DNA from: Sphingobacterium prati
GTDB lineage: Bacteria; Bacteroidota; Bacteroidia; Sphingobacteriales; Sphingobacteriaceae
NCBI RefSeq assembly: GCF_013167215.1
Contig: NZ_JABJWY010000024.1
Span: forward strand, 186,001 to 250,000
Reading direction: 5' to 3'
Length of the DNA stretch: 64,000 nucleotides
Both the position numbers and the translations under genes were made by a program. Every line of letters starts with the position of its first letter. The first letter of the stretch is position 1. Of this stretch, positions 45,947-56,600 are shown in pieces. The notes under the pieces were generated by a model, which saw only the letters and a list, made by a program, of their open reading frames with translations, did not search any database and was not told the DNA's origin.

Positions 45947-46552
45947 CTAAAAGAAAAACAAAAGCGATAGAGACAAAAATACCGTAGGATTCAATTGTTG
46001 TTGTTGTATCTGCTGGCGCACAAGCTGTAGCGCTTTACTCAATTGATTTTTGACGGTCTGTAGTGAAATGCCCAATTGTTCCGCAATTTCATGGTTACTG
46101 AGGCTGCGCTGATATTTCAGGTTAAACACGGCACGCATCCGGTCGGGCATCTCCACGATAGACTGTTCGATAGCGACCAACACTTCAGTATAGTTTTCTT
46201 CATAGCCATCGAGCGGAAACATATCCTGTAGGCCATCTTGTAGCATTAAGCTATATTGCTCAACATGTTTTTCATGTACTCCCTTCCTTCTAAAATATTG
46301 AAAAAGCTTATGATATAATGCTGAAATAAGATAGGCCCGCAATCCACTGTGGATATTAATCATATGTCGTCTTTGCCAAAGGTCCACAAAGAGGTCTTGA
46401 ACGAGATCCATGGCCACATCCATATCTCCTATCTTCTTAATTGCGATTTCCAGGAGTGTCTTCCAATGGCGCTCATAAATCTCATCAAAAGCACTGTAAT
46501 CTGCATTCATCAGACGCGCTAATAGCACTGCGTCTATTGTTTTCACAAGCAT
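45947..46552 (-). CDS. FecI-like ECF sigma-70 factor, locus II
   Basis: 201 residues from the ATG at 46552; the frame is open to 46696 but the extra 48 residues do not match the family. Region 2 (AFDEIYERHWKTLLEIAIKK, AMDLVQDLFVDLWQRR) and region 4 (MRAVFNLKYQRSLSNHEIAEQLGISLQTVKNQLSKAL) are complete. The C-terminus ends in an odd hydrophobic run (PTVFLSLSLLFFF) common in Bacteroidota ECF factors. It should act with the FecR encoded two genes downstream. The 291-base gap to the divergent ABC permease holds its promoter, which I could not define. Confidence 0.9.
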   Translation of the reverse strand: MLVKTIDAVLLARLMNADYSAFDEIYERHWKTLLEIAIKKIGDMDVAMDLVQDLFVDLWQRRHMINIHSGLRAYLISALYHKLFQYFRRKGVHEKHVEQYSLMLQDGLQDMFPLDGYEENYTEVLVAIEQSIVEMPDRMRAVFNLKYQRSLSNHEIAEQLGISLQTVKNQLSKALQLVRQQIQQQQLNPTVFLSLSLLFFF

Positions 46553-46843
46553 ACTTTCTAGATCGATAACTCTTTGTCTGCCATAAATATCACGTTTTAA
46601 TACAAATACAGTATTAAGGACAGGTAAAGAATACATTAACAACACAATCATGGTATAATAACCCATCCATTCAAATTTTATTGAAATATAACCCATGCCG
46701 CTACCTTTACTGTCCGCTTCCGCACATAAAGCGTCCGGGAACGGACAGTCAACCGGGTTTTAATAAAACAACAATACATTAATTTTCAACAGGTTAAATA
46801 GTTGGCAAATGAATTGGTAAAAATTCTACTAAAACTGACCGGT

Positions 46844-49201
46844 ATGCTCAAAAATTATTTCAAGATCGCCTTTCGACATCTAAGGAAAAACAAGGGCTTT
46901 ACAGCGATAAACATTGTCGGCCTGGCAGCTGGCATGGCTGCGGCGATGCTGATAATGCTATGGGTAAAAAGTGAATTTAGTTTTGATCGATTTTATACGA
47001 AGACCGACCAACTCTATGCCGTTGGCATAAAAGATGTATGGGCAGGTGATGCAGTACAGCATTTTTATACCCCCAAGCCAATGGCTGCGGCATTGAAAAC
47101 CGACTTTCCAGAAATCAAGACAGTAACGAGGGTCAATAAAGGCACAGGTTTTCTAATCACACACGGAGAAACCAAGCTTTCGAAGGAAGCGGGTGTCTTT
47201 GTAGACAGTACGTTCTTAAAAATATTTGATTATAAAATTGTAGCCGGTAATCCTGCGGAAGCGCTGAAAAACCCAAATCAAATTGTTTTAACCAAATCCT
47301 TTGCCGAGCGGCTATTTGGCGATAATGATCCGATCAACCAGAGCATCAAACTGGATAGTACCCAGGTTTCAACCGTATCTGCGATCATTGAAGACATACC
47401 TGATAATTCTTTTATGAAGGGCACAACCTATTTGGTTCCCTGGACACTGATGGAGAAAATAGGTTATTCCGATGATTACTGGGGCAATAATTCCATTCAG
47501 ACCTATATCGAACTAAATAAAAACACCAATATAGAACAATTCCAAAACACGATAAAAGGCTTCCTGCAAAAACATACCGAAACAAAAGCCCAAAACTTTA
47601 TTCAACCAATCGGTGATAAGTGGCTTTACAGCAGCTTCAGCGAAATGGGAAGACCGAGTTCCCAACGCATTGGAATGGTCCGTTCATTTATCGCCATTGC
47701 CTGCTTTATCTTAATTATTGCCTGCATCAATTTTATGAATTTGAGCACCGCTCAAAGTGAAAAGCGGGCGAAGGAAGTTGGCGTCCGGAAGGTAGTAGGT
47801 GCCAATAAAGGATTGTTAATCTGGCAATTCTTGACCGAATCCGTTCTGATCGCGCTATTTTCAGGGCTCTTGTCCCTTTTGATTACCATCCTGGCACTCC
47901 CTTATTTTAGCGATTTAATTTCAAGAGCATTGACGATTCCATTTAATGATGTACCTTTTTGGTCTGTTTTCATCGGATTTATACTTTGGACAGGCATTAT
48001 TTCAGGTAGTTATCCCGCATTCTATCTATCCTCCTTTTTACCCACCAAAGTATTGAAGGGCAAATTGCTGAATATGCCCCGGAAATTCAACCCACGTAAA
48101 GTATTAGTTGTTTCGCAATTTTGCATTGCCATTACGCTTATTGTCACGACGATATCAATCCAAAAACAAATCAAATATGCGCAGAATAGAGAAATCGGAT
48201 ACAACAAAGACCGACTTATCCATGTTATTGACCAAGGAGAGATCAGTAAAAAAAGTTCGCTGATCAAAGAAGCTTTACGCAGTTCAGGTATCGCATCCCA
48301 TGTATCACGGACGTCCTCTCCGCTGACAGAAAATTGGAGCAATAATTCCATGGGTTGGGATGGTAAACCGAAAGATGATAACACCATTTTTGCAAGAATG
48401 GGCGTCGATGACGATCTAGTCCATACCGCTGGATTGCAACTCGTTGCCGGACGCGACTTTGACCTGGCTAAATTCCCAAGTGACTCTGCAGCAATGATCA
48501 TCAATGAGTCTGCCGCTAAAGTATTTAATTTTGAGGATCCTATCGGAAAAACGGTTGTTGACGGGAGAAATTGGCATATCATAGGCGTTATCAAAGACTT
48601 TGTGCAAGAGTCCCCCTTTAACCCCATCACGCCACTTGTCATTCAGGGTGCCTTTGCAGGCAGTAATGTAACCAATATCAGATTAAATGATCATATGGAG
48701 ACAGCAGATGCCCTGGCAAGAATGGAGAGAATTTACAAAGAATTCAATCCCGATTATCCATTTGAGTATTCGTTTGTCGATGCCAAGTATGCAGAGAAAT
48801 TCAAAGATTTTCAGCAACTGGGCAAGCTTTCCAGCCTTTTTGCCCTATTGACAATTTTTATCTCCTGCCTGGGCTTATATGGTCTGACAGCTTACATGGC
48901 CGAGAATAGAACCAAGGAAATCGGTGTACGCAAGGTATTGGGTGCATCTGTTGTATCCATCACAAGGATGTTATCAAAAGAGTTCATTTTTTTGGTTCTT
49001 TTATCCTGCCTGGTTGCATTTCCGATAGCCTATTATATCGTGGATCATATGCTCAGCTCCTATACTTACCGCATTAAAATTAGCTGGGATATCTTCTTTA
49101 TCGCGGGATCTGGCGCCCTGGCACTGACGCTGCTCACGGTCAGTTATCAATCCATCAAAGCAGCGATGGTCAATCCGGTAAATAGTCTGCGGGATGAGTA
49201 G
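46844..49201 (+). CDS. FtsX/MacB-type ABC transporter permease
   Basis: 785 residues from the ATG at 46844; a TTG at 46802 keeps the frame open. The opening MLKNYFKIAFRHLRKNKGF with a following membrane helix (INIVGLAAGMAAAMLIM) is typical of this Bacteroidota family. Two FtsX-like regions are present: TAQSEKRAKEVGVRKVVGA near residue 315 and NRTKEIGVRKVLGASVVS near 690, with MacB-type periplasmic domains after each first helix and eight membrane helices in total. These proteins work with an ATP-binding partner in export of lipoproteins, antimicrobial peptides or in envelope remodelling. No ATPase gene is in the window. Confidence 0.92.
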   Translation: MLKNYFKIAFRHLRKNKGFTAINIVGLAAGMAAAMLIMLWVKSEFSFDRFYTKTDQLYAVGIKDVWAGDAVQHFYTPKPMAAALKTDFPEIKTVTRVNKGTGFLITHGETKLSKEAGVFVDSTFLKIFDYKIVAGNPAEALKNPNQIVLTKSFAERLFGDNDPINQSIKLDSTQVSTVSAIIEDIPDNSFMKGTTYLVPWTLMEKIGYSDDYWGNNSIQTYIELNKNTNIEQFQNTIKGFLQKHTETKAQNFIQPIGDKWLYSSFSEMGRPSSQRIGMVRSFIAIACFILIIACINFMNLSTAQSEKRAKEVGVRKVVGANKGLLIWQFLTESVLIALFSGLLSLLITILALPYFSDLISRALTIPFNDVPFWSVFIGFILWTGIISGSYPAFYLSSFLPTKVLKGKLLNMPRKFNPRKVLVVSQFCIAITLIVTTISIQKQIKYAQNREIGYNKDRLIHVIDQGEISKKSSLIKEALRSSGIASHVSRTSSPLTENWSNNSMGWDGKPKDDNTIFARMGVDDDLVHTAGLQLVAGRDFDLAKFPSDSAAMIINESAAKVFNFEDPIGKTVVDGRNWHIIGVIKDFVQESPFNPITPLVIQGAFAGSNVTNIRLNDHMETADALARMERIYKEFNPDYPFEYSFVDAKYAEKFKDFQQLGKLSSLFALLTIFISCLGLYGLTAYMAENRTKEIGVRKVLGASVVSITRMLSKEFIFLVLLSCLVAFPIAYYIVDHMLSSYTYRIKISWDIFFIAGSGALALTLLTVSYQSIKAAMVNPVNSLRDE

Positions 49202-49353
49202 CGGTACAGCGCTGCTCTAGCAGACCAGGAACCATCATCCTCATAAGGTCGTGGACTGACTTTTCGGCTATGCTCGATCGCCGATATACAGGTTTTACAG
49301 CTGCACATAAATAACATGCAGCATGTAAATAGCAATCTCCTCCTATTGATCAT
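49147..49353 (-). CDS. possible 68-residue Cys-rich lipoprotein, cassette B
   Basis: ATG at 49353 overlaps the stop of the DoxX-like gene by 11 bases (ATGATCAATAG), a coupling arrangement. The N-terminus MINRRRLLFTCCMLFMCSC looks like a signal peptide with a lipobox, and five cysteines lie in the first 22 residues. The tail is basic and polar with no family match, and it overlaps the 3' end of the opposite ABC permease gene by 55 bases. It may be the cassette B counterpart of the small lipoprotein of operon A, or a chance frame. Confidence 0.4.
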   Translation of the reverse strand: MINRRRLLFTCCMLFMCSCKTCISAIEHSRKVSPRPYEDDGSWSARAALYRYSSRRLFTGLTIAALMD

Positions 49354-50983
49354 AATGCCCTGCTGCAAACTTACCCGGAGAAATCTTATAATCCCTAATG
49401 GCTCTATCCAACACCACATAAATAGAATCTCTATGTTCATCGATGCCATTTAAAATCACCCGATTTCCACCGTCAATAATTTTATAGGAAGCCACAAATC
49501 TTTCGCGTATTTCTTTTGCTGCGAGCGCATCTGCTTTTGCAAACTCCCGTAGGCGCCGTGCTGTCCGTGCCGGTTTCGCGACGTAATTGGCTTCATCACC
49601 CAGGGAAGCTTTCACTTTCGCAGGCATCCAATCGGCCAGCGAAATCGCCGGCAGCTTTTCTACCGGCTCCTTTACCGACTTCAGGTAGTTGCGCACGCCA
49701 CCATCGCCCCCTTCACCAGCGGTGATATTGCGCTGATCAGGGATAAGTTTATATTTGTCTTCCAGGTACAAACGCTGATTGATGGTATCCACATAATAAT
49801 GAAAAGCACGCTGCCCCCCGGCGACACCCGATATCTCAAATGTTCGGTTGACATCTCTTTTGGGATCCCCACCCCCATTGGAAAGGTCTAATTTTAAGGG
49901 TCTATTCACTTTAAAGGTCAAGGTCGACCATTTCTCGAAAGTAGCGGACTGCCAGCGCAGGCTATCATAGGGGTTAAATGGCCGCACTTGCCCATTGAGA
50001 CGGAATTCCGTCACATCATAATTTCCACGCAGCGCCTGCAGGCCTGCTGTAGAAGGTTGTTTATAAGGGTCGTACCTAAAATCAACATATTGCAGATAGA
50101 AGAAAACGATCAAAAAGATAAAGATAATCACCCCTTTAAGTCCAATTCTAATTTCGTTGAGCCTGCCTTTGAAACTCGGAAAAAATAGCGCCACACGCGC
50201 CGGCTGTTCGCGAATAAAAACCTGGTAGTAGGGCCCAAAGTAGGGTACGAGCAGGAATAGGCTCAACAGGACAAAGTATGAACTATACACATGCACGCCA
50301 CCGTCATAGGCAAAGTTGACCACAACAATAGCGCCCAATGCACCAACCAATAGGACCGCACCAATCGCTACGCTACGTCTAAAGAGCAGTAGCGTACCTG
50401 CCGTCACTTCCAGAACACCCGCAAACACCTGATACCAAGGTACGATACCAAAGGAAAGCCAAAAAATCTTTTGGGCGGTCAAATCACCATAGTCAGTATC
50501 GAGAATCCCATAGGACGGATAAGGCATCTGTACCGGAAATAGTTTGGTAAATCCAAAACCAATGATGCCCAGACCCGCGCGGTATCTTACAATAACGTTG
50601 AGCCAATAATATAACCTATTGTAACTGATCTTCTCCTTTTTCAGCAGCTTGGCTACACCCGTCCAAAGCAGTCCCACAAAGAGCGCGAAAAAGAAGGTAT
50701 TTACCCAGATACTATAACCTTCTAGCCGGCTGCCAAAAGTGCTACGTCCAAACCAGCTGACTCCCGAACCAAAACGGCAGATATCATAAAGGTCTCTGTA
50801 ATCCAGGTTTAACCAGTTTATGGCAAATATATGTTTGTACCACAAGACGCTATTGGGAATGGAAATAATGATAAAAAAGATAAAACTGACCCGAAAAGCA
50901 ATCCGTTGGCGGAGCGTCCATTTCTGCGTGTGCACAACTTCTGTGTCCACCCTTACTGTTTGTATTTTTTCAGCTATTTGCAT
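49343..50983 (-). CDS. DoxX-like membrane protein with soluble C-terminal domain (cassette B, second)
   Basis: 546 residues from the ATG at 50983; the frame is open to a TTG at 51010. Same membrane core as 29754-31238, sharing RLYYWLNVIVRYR, FGFTKLFPVQMPYPS, DYGDLTAQKIFW and EVTAGTLLLFRRS, and the YDGGVHVYSSYFVLLSLFLL stretch almost unchanged between the two. The soluble C-terminal domain is longer than in A, with an insertion around residues 400-500 (NITAGEGGDGGVRNYL to FAKADALAAKEI). Membrane protein of unknown activity, probably acting with the product of the preceding gene. Confidence 0.7.
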   Translation of the reverse strand: MQIAEKIQTVRVDTEVVHTQKWTLRQRIAFRVSFIFFIIISIPNSVLWYKHIFAINWLNLDYRDLYDICRFGSGVSWFGRSTFGSRLEGYSIWVNTFFFALFVGLLWTGVAKLLKKEKISYNRLYYWLNVIVRYRAGLGIIGFGFTKLFPVQMPYPSYGILDTDYGDLTAQKIFWLSFGIVPWYQVFAGVLEVTAGTLLLFRRSVAIGAVLLVGALGAIVVVNFAYDGGVHVYSSYFVLLSLFLLVPYFGPYYQVFIREQPARVALFFPSFKGRLNEIRIGLKGVIIFIFLIVFFYLQYVDFRYDPYKQPSTAGLQALRGNYDVTEFRLNGQVRPFNPYDSLRWQSATFEKWSTLTFKVNRPLKLDLSNGGGDPKRDVNRTFEISGVAGGQRAFHYYVDTINQRLYLEDKYKLIPDQRNITAGEGGDGGVRNYLKSVKEPVEKLPAISLADWMPAKVKASLGDEANYVAKPARTARRLREFAKADALAAKEIRERFVASYKIIDGGNRVILNGIDEHRDSIYVVLDRAIRDYKISPGKFAAGHYDQ

Positions 50984-51010
50984 GATTTTTCGATTTAAAG
51001 TTACCGTCAA

Positions 51011-52342
51011 TTATAATTTAAAGCCCAGCCGGTCGCGGCCGCGTTTGCCAACCTGGTAGAGCAAATACTTCTTATTTAGCTTCTGCAGGGCTATAGAGAG
51101 CGTGTCTCCAGATGAATTGGTTCCGTAAAGTCGAATATGTGTACTGTCTGGCCGTAACAACTGCAACTGCAGGCTGTCGCCGCGATAAGCCGGATTCGGA
51201 TTTTTCAGCAGGATCGTATTCTTGGACGCTGTCGTATATTGATAGTACAACCTGCCCCCTACCTGAGTGTACTCATAGTCCCGATGTTGGCCTTCCAAGA
51301 ATTTGGTGGGTGAAACCGTTTTTATAGGTTTATTTATGCGCACGCTCAAGGTGTTCCATTGCTCAAAGACAACATCTCGCCAACGCTGTTTATCAGTGGG
51401 CGAAAACGGAATGGTATCCCCATTGACAACAAATTCATCCACAATGTATTTACCGGCAATATCCGGTAGCCCTGCCTGTTCGGGATAATAGAGCGATGAT
51501 GTGGTACTGACCTCATATGATTTAAAACCAGCAATAACGATAAAGACCAATACAAAGAGTATTTTAAAAATCCATCGGGAATAGCCCAGGTGTACCTTAG
51601 ACCAATCAAATCGCCATCGCTGCGGAAAGGTATAATCAAAATGGATCACGAGCCTGACCAAACGCTGCGCATCATAAAAGAAAATAGGCAACGTCAGTAA
51701 TACGGCAAAAGCCGAAGCGAGATAATAGCGACCACCGTAGGCCAGGTCGGCCAGGAACACGTTTCCATAAAAAGGTATAATGATGAGAACGGCCAAAAAG
51801 GAGGTACGCCTAAACAACAGGAGAAAACTCGCCAGCAATTCGACAACACCTAAAAAAACAACATAAGCAGGTGCTGCCGACAAACTGAGATAGAGCTGTT
51901 TCCAATCCTCAAAATAGCCATAAGGTGTATTCAGATGGCTCAGTGAAAGTGCCGGTGCAAAAATGGCAAATAACTTTGTTAACCCCGCCACGGACAGCAA
52001 AGCAGCCAGTCGGAAGCGGACGAATATGCGTAGAAAATAGAAAAGCGTAGCTTCCCTTTCTGGATCGATGCGATCTTTAGCGGTCCAGAAACTTGCCACA
52101 AGCGCGGCCACGGCCAGCAGTAAAAACCAGTCGGAAAAACGTGATATATCCCCAAAGAAATGAGGCAAGAAAATAACAAGATTAAAGAGATCGCTCGGCA
52201 GGTATTGCCAGCTGATGCCCACCAGCTGACGATAGAAGTCCGCTTGTAAGGGTACGCTGAGCAAAAGGATAAAAACAATGCTCAGACGCAGGACATATCT
52301 TTTCCAGAAGGGGGTAATCGAAAGTGTTTGTATTGTTGTCAT
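51011..52342 (-). CDS. DoxX-like membrane protein with soluble C-terminal domain (cassette B, first)
   Basis: 443 residues, ATG at 52342, 11 bases after the SusD stop. Membrane core with ATLFYFLRIFVRFR, VAGLTKLFAIFAP, TPYGYFEDWKQLY and ELLASFLLLFRRTS; periplasmic domain from about residue 290 (VNGDTIPFSPTDKQRWRDVVFEQWNT split in the usual positions). The Pro-Gln motif PVQ/PMQ of the other three copies is replaced by IFA here, so this copy is the most divergent. Partner of the gene downstream. Confidence 0.7.
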   Translation of the reverse strand: MTTIQTLSITPFWKRYVLRLSIVFILLLSVPLQADFYRQLVGISWQYLPSDLFNLVIFLPHFFGDISRFSDWFLLLAVAALVASFWTAKDRIDPEREATLFYFLRIFVRFRLAALLSVAGLTKLFAIFAPALSLSHLNTPYGYFEDWKQLYLSLSAAPAYVVFLGVVELLASFLLLFRRTSFLAVLIIIPFYGNVFLADLAYGGRYYLASAFAVLLTLPIFFYDAQRLVRLVIHFDYTFPQRWRFDWSKVHLGYSRWIFKILFVLVFIVIAGFKSYEVSTTSSLYYPEQAGLPDIAGKYIVDEFVVNGDTIPFSPTDKQRWRDVVFEQWNTLSVRINKPIKTVSPTKFLEGQHRDYEYTQVGGRLYYQYTTASKNTILLKNPNPAYRGDSLQLQLLRPDSTHIRLYGTNSSGDTLSIALQKLNKKYLLYQVGKRGRDRLGFKL

Positions 52343-52353
52343 GATCTATATTT

Positions 52354-53688
52354 TTAGCGTGAATAACCTGGATTCTGTTTCAACACTGGATCAGCCAACA
52401 ATTGACTATAAGGAATAGGCAACAACAAGCGGAAATCCTCTTGGATCCCCAATACCTGCTTGGCACGGTCCGTACGGACCAGATCAAACCAGCGGTGTGC
52501 TTCAAATGCAAATTCCAGCCTGCGCTCTTCGCCTATCCATTGTAAAATATCAGTTTTGTCTACCGGAGCGGGACGCGCATCCAAATCCGCGCGTTGACGG
52601 ATCCGATTGAGGTCCGTCAGAGCCTGTGAATAGTTGCCCAGTTGTGCGCTTGCCTCCGCGCGGATAAACAGAATTTCAGCGATGCGAATGATGTAGGTGG
52701 GATCCTTGGCCGGATCGCGGTAGTAGAGGTTGCCATACCACCTACCCTGGTTATCCTTGGCGATCAGCTCGCTACGCGCTCCACCGGTTTCCGGGTTGGT
52801 CAATAGTTTGACCAATGCCGCATTGGGTGCCCACTGACGTGTCCCCCCGTTGGTTTGCGGCTGCCATTGCGCGCGGTGCGGATTGGGCTCATTTGCACTG
52901 TAAAAAAGTTCAAATACAGACTCCTTGGTTTCGGTCACGTCATTTTTGAAAAAACTATAATAAGGGCTAAGGAGTTCATAATCCGGATCTGAAAGCAGCC
53001 CGTTAGCATATTGGATGGCTTGTTGCCAATCCTGACGATAAAGGTAATATCTTGCTTTGAGCGCCAGTACGGTCTTTTTTGTAAAAGCCGTGCGGTCAGT
53101 TGTATTGCTCAGCAAGCCTTCCGCCGTGTTCAGGTCTTCAAGCACACGGGCATAGACCTGATCCGAGCTACTCCGCGCGATGCCCATGTTCTCCCCGATC
53201 TTGGTCGTCGGTGCCGTGACAATTGGCACACCGCCCCAGACCCGGACCAGGTCAAAATAATTCAAGGCCCGGATGGCATAAGCTTGACCGAGTATGCTCC
53301 GCTTTACCGCCTCGCTGATATTCGTTTTGTCATATTCCGTTAAATCCCGGATCACATTGTTGGCCCGGTCAATGGATTTATAGATCCCGTTCCATGCCGT
53401 GGCCAGGGTTGCATTTTCGGCATTCACTTTATGATTGATAAATTCCTGTATTTGCGACTGCGACCCCGTCCATTCGATATTGTCACCGGAGAGGTAGGCA
53501 ATGGATTGATAATTGACACTATAATAATTACGCAGGGCAGCATATACCGCATTTAATGCTGCTTTGGCCGAAGTTTCGTCATTGATCACCTGATCGCCGG
53601 ATATGGAAGTCCGCGGGTCCACATCCAAAAAGGAGGAACAGGACGAAAAGAAAACTAAGGCCAATAGATAGAGATAATATTTTTTCAT
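52354..53688 (-). CDS. SusD/RagB-type lipoprotein, cassette B
   Basis: 444 residues, ATG at 53688, eight bases after the SusC stop. Lipoprotein signal ending SSCSS, helical repeats (SAKAALNAVYAALRNYY), RIAEILFIRAEASAQLG and the C-terminal RRLEFAFEAHRWFDLVRTDRA. Close in length and sequence to the cassette A SusD and clearly different from the longer SusD proteins of loci I, II and the GH105 locus. Confidence 0.92.
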   Translation of the reverse strand: MKKYYLYLLALVFFSSCSSFLDVDPRTSISGDQVINDETSAKAALNAVYAALRNYYSVNYQSIAYLSGDNIEWTGSQSQIQEFINHKVNAENATLATAWNGIYKSIDRANNVIRDLTEYDKTNISEAVKRSILGQAYAIRALNYFDLVRVWGGVPIVTAPTTKIGENMGIARSSSDQVYARVLEDLNTAEGLLSNTTDRTAFTKKTVLALKARYYLYRQDWQQAIQYANGLLSDPDYELLSPYYSFFKNDVTETKESVFELFYSANEPNPHRAQWQPQTNGGTRQWAPNAALVKLLTNPETGGARSELIAKDNQGRWYGNLYYRDPAKDPTYIIRIAEILFIRAEASAQLGNYSQALTDLNRIRQRADLDARPAPVDKTDILQWIGEERRLEFAFEAHRWFDLVRTDRAKQVLGIQEDFRLLLPIPYSQLLADPVLKQNPGYSR

Positions 53689-53695
53689 GTTGTCG

Positions 53696-56600
53696 TTACA
53701 AGGTTAGATTAACACCCAATTGAAAACTCCGTGGTTGTGGTGGCGTGCCCAGGTCGATTCCCTGTTCGTTTGCCGAGCTGCTTGCCGCAGATTCGGGATC
53801 CAGACCAGTGTATTTTGTCCAAGTGAACAAATTTGTCGCCTGCACATACACCCGCAGTTTGGTCAGCGAGAGCTTTTCAAGTGCTGCTGCCGGTAGGTTA
53901 TAGCCTATACTCAGGGAGCGGAAGCGCAGGTAAGAGCCGTCTTCTAGCCATCGTCCGCCACCATCTTTGTAATTGTTATTGTTAATACCGTCAGATCTGG
54001 GTACGTCGGTGATGTCACCGGGTTGCTGCCAACGGTCCAGATTCGACCTGAAAATCACGCGGGCAGCATCGCGGGCTCCACCGGCCTCACCGAAGAACCT
54101 GTTATGATTATAGATCTCATTACCGACTGAAAAACTCAGAAAGGCGCTCAAGTCCCAGTTTTTATAGCTGAAATTATTGGAGATTCCACCAAAAAAATCA
54201 GGCCATATACTCCCTAAGAGCTGGCGATCATCTGTCGTAATTTTGCCATCCCCATTGACATCCTCATAGACAGCATCGCCAGTCTGGGAATCCACATAAA
54301 GCTGCTTATAGACCCAGAAAGAGTACATTGGGCTTCCTTCCTTAAACAGAATCAGGTCGCGGCTACCAAAGTTCATGGGCTTGCTTAACTGTTCAATCTT
54401 GTTGACGTTTCGCGCAATATTAAAAGAAGTCGTCCAGCTAAAGTAATTCCGTTGGATATTGGTCGAATTGAGGCTGAATTCAAGCCCTTTATTACTTATT
54501 TTAGCAGCATTGTTTAGGTAATTGTCGTAGCCCGTTGTTCCGGGCAATACCGCTGTCAACAGTCCATCCTTGGTCTGTTTATCGTAATAGTTGAAAGCAA
54601 ATGACAAGCGATTATGAAAGAGCGCAGCGTCAAGACCAATATTGAATTGTGAAGTTTGCTCCCAGGTCAATTTTTCGTCGGCCAATTGTTCGGGAAACAT
54701 ACCGGCTACGCCACGGTAAGCACCATTTACACCAGACCAAAGCTGTCGGGCAGCAAAGGAATTGATCCCACTCTGATTGCCCGTAATCCCATAACTGCTT
54801 CGGATCTTGAGGTCGTTGACAAAGGAAACGTCCTTGAGAAAATCTTCCTTGCTCAATCGCCAGGCCAGCCCCACTGCAGGAAAATACCCCCACTGATACC
54901 CCTTATTGAACTTTGACGAACCATCAGCCCGAAGCGAAAAATCGATCAGGTACTTATCCGCAAAACCATAGTCGATGCGTCCAAAGAAAGACGCTAAGTT
55001 GTATTTGTCCCAATCCTGAAAGCTGGTGGTATTGGCGGCAGATCCAATAATCTTAAAATCATTGGAGGCAAAGCCTTTTCCTGTAGCCGAGGTGAGGGAA
55101 AATGTACTGCTTTGTAAAGTATTTCCCAGAAGTAGGCCAAAGGAATGCTGGGTACCGAAACGCTTGCGATAAGTCAACGTTTGTTCATTGATCCACGTTG
55201 TCGACTGGCTTATGGCCGACGTTGCCGAGCCACTGGGGCTGCCCGCGATCAAAAATTTATTCCAATACTCATGCTCATCATAGTGGTTGTAGTCCACACT
55301 GAAGGTCGATCGAAATTTAAGATGTGGAGAGATCTGATATTCTCCGTAGACATTACCGATATACCGGAGACTGATCGAGCCTACATCGTAATTATCCAAT
55401 AGCAGCGTCAAATTATCAAAGCCCGCCCTTCCGACCAGCTCCCCCAGTTCATTATAGGGCGAAAGATAAGTCGGCGTATGCAAGGCCGCCTGCAAGATTC
55501 CTCCCTGTGGTCCATCTCCGGCCCTTCCCTGATTACGTCCTGTCCGTGAAATTGCATTGCTAGAGCCTACTTTAAGACGTTCGTTGATCTTTTGGTCCAG
55601 ATTAAACCGAAAACTTGCCCGGTCAAAAGCGATAGGGCGCAGAATAGACTCCTGCTTATTATATCCAGCGCCTAGATAATAAGTCGTTTTATCACTACCG
55701 CCATATAGCGAAATATCAGCGCTATATATCCCTGCAGAGCGGAATGCTTCCGAAAGTCGGTCGTAAGTCTGCTGCTCTGAAGGCAGTCCACGACCACCCT
55801 GAGCGGTTGAAACAAAAGGTTCAGGTTTGCCGATGTTACGGTTATATTCATTGACGAGCTCAGCATGTTCAGGGCCAGTTGTTAGCTCCCACAGCTTTGC
55901 CGCTTTTGCCCTGCCAGCGTACAAATTGACGTCGATCTTGGTAGACTGCCCATTTTTACCCCGTTTGGTTGTGATCAAAATGACACCATTGGCTCCTCTT
56001 GAACCATATAATGCTGTCGCTTCCGCATCTTTGAGCACCTCTACATATTCGATATCCGAGGGGTTTAGGTCAGCTATTGGAGAGGTCGCTTTACCGCCTG
56101 TGTTTAGGGTCTGGAGACTCTCGGAGTTAACAAATACTCCATCAATTACATAGAGCGGATTGTTGTTGGCATTGATGGAAGTGGCACCACGGAGGCGGAT
56201 ATTTAGGGCCTCGCCCGGCACACCGGTACTGCTACTGACCTGAACTCCGGCCACCTTACCTTGCAATTGCGCATCGAAACTGCCGGTAGGGATTGAAATC
56301 ACCCCCTTTAGACCCAGTTTCTCCACTGAACCAATCAGATTCTTTTTGCCCACCGTTGTATAGCCCACCACAACCACTTCGTCCAGGTTGTCCGACGAGC
56401 GCTGCAATTTGATTAAGACCGGAGAAGCATTGACTACCAATTTCCTGCGTTCGTAGCCAACATACGAGAGCATCAGGGTGAAAGGAAGTTTCTGACCGGT
56501 CACAAAATGAAAGTTTCCCTTTTCATCAGTTTTTACGCTATGCGTCACGGCCTCCAGCTGGATAGTAACACCCTCCAGGGGTTCGCCAGAAATGGAGTCA

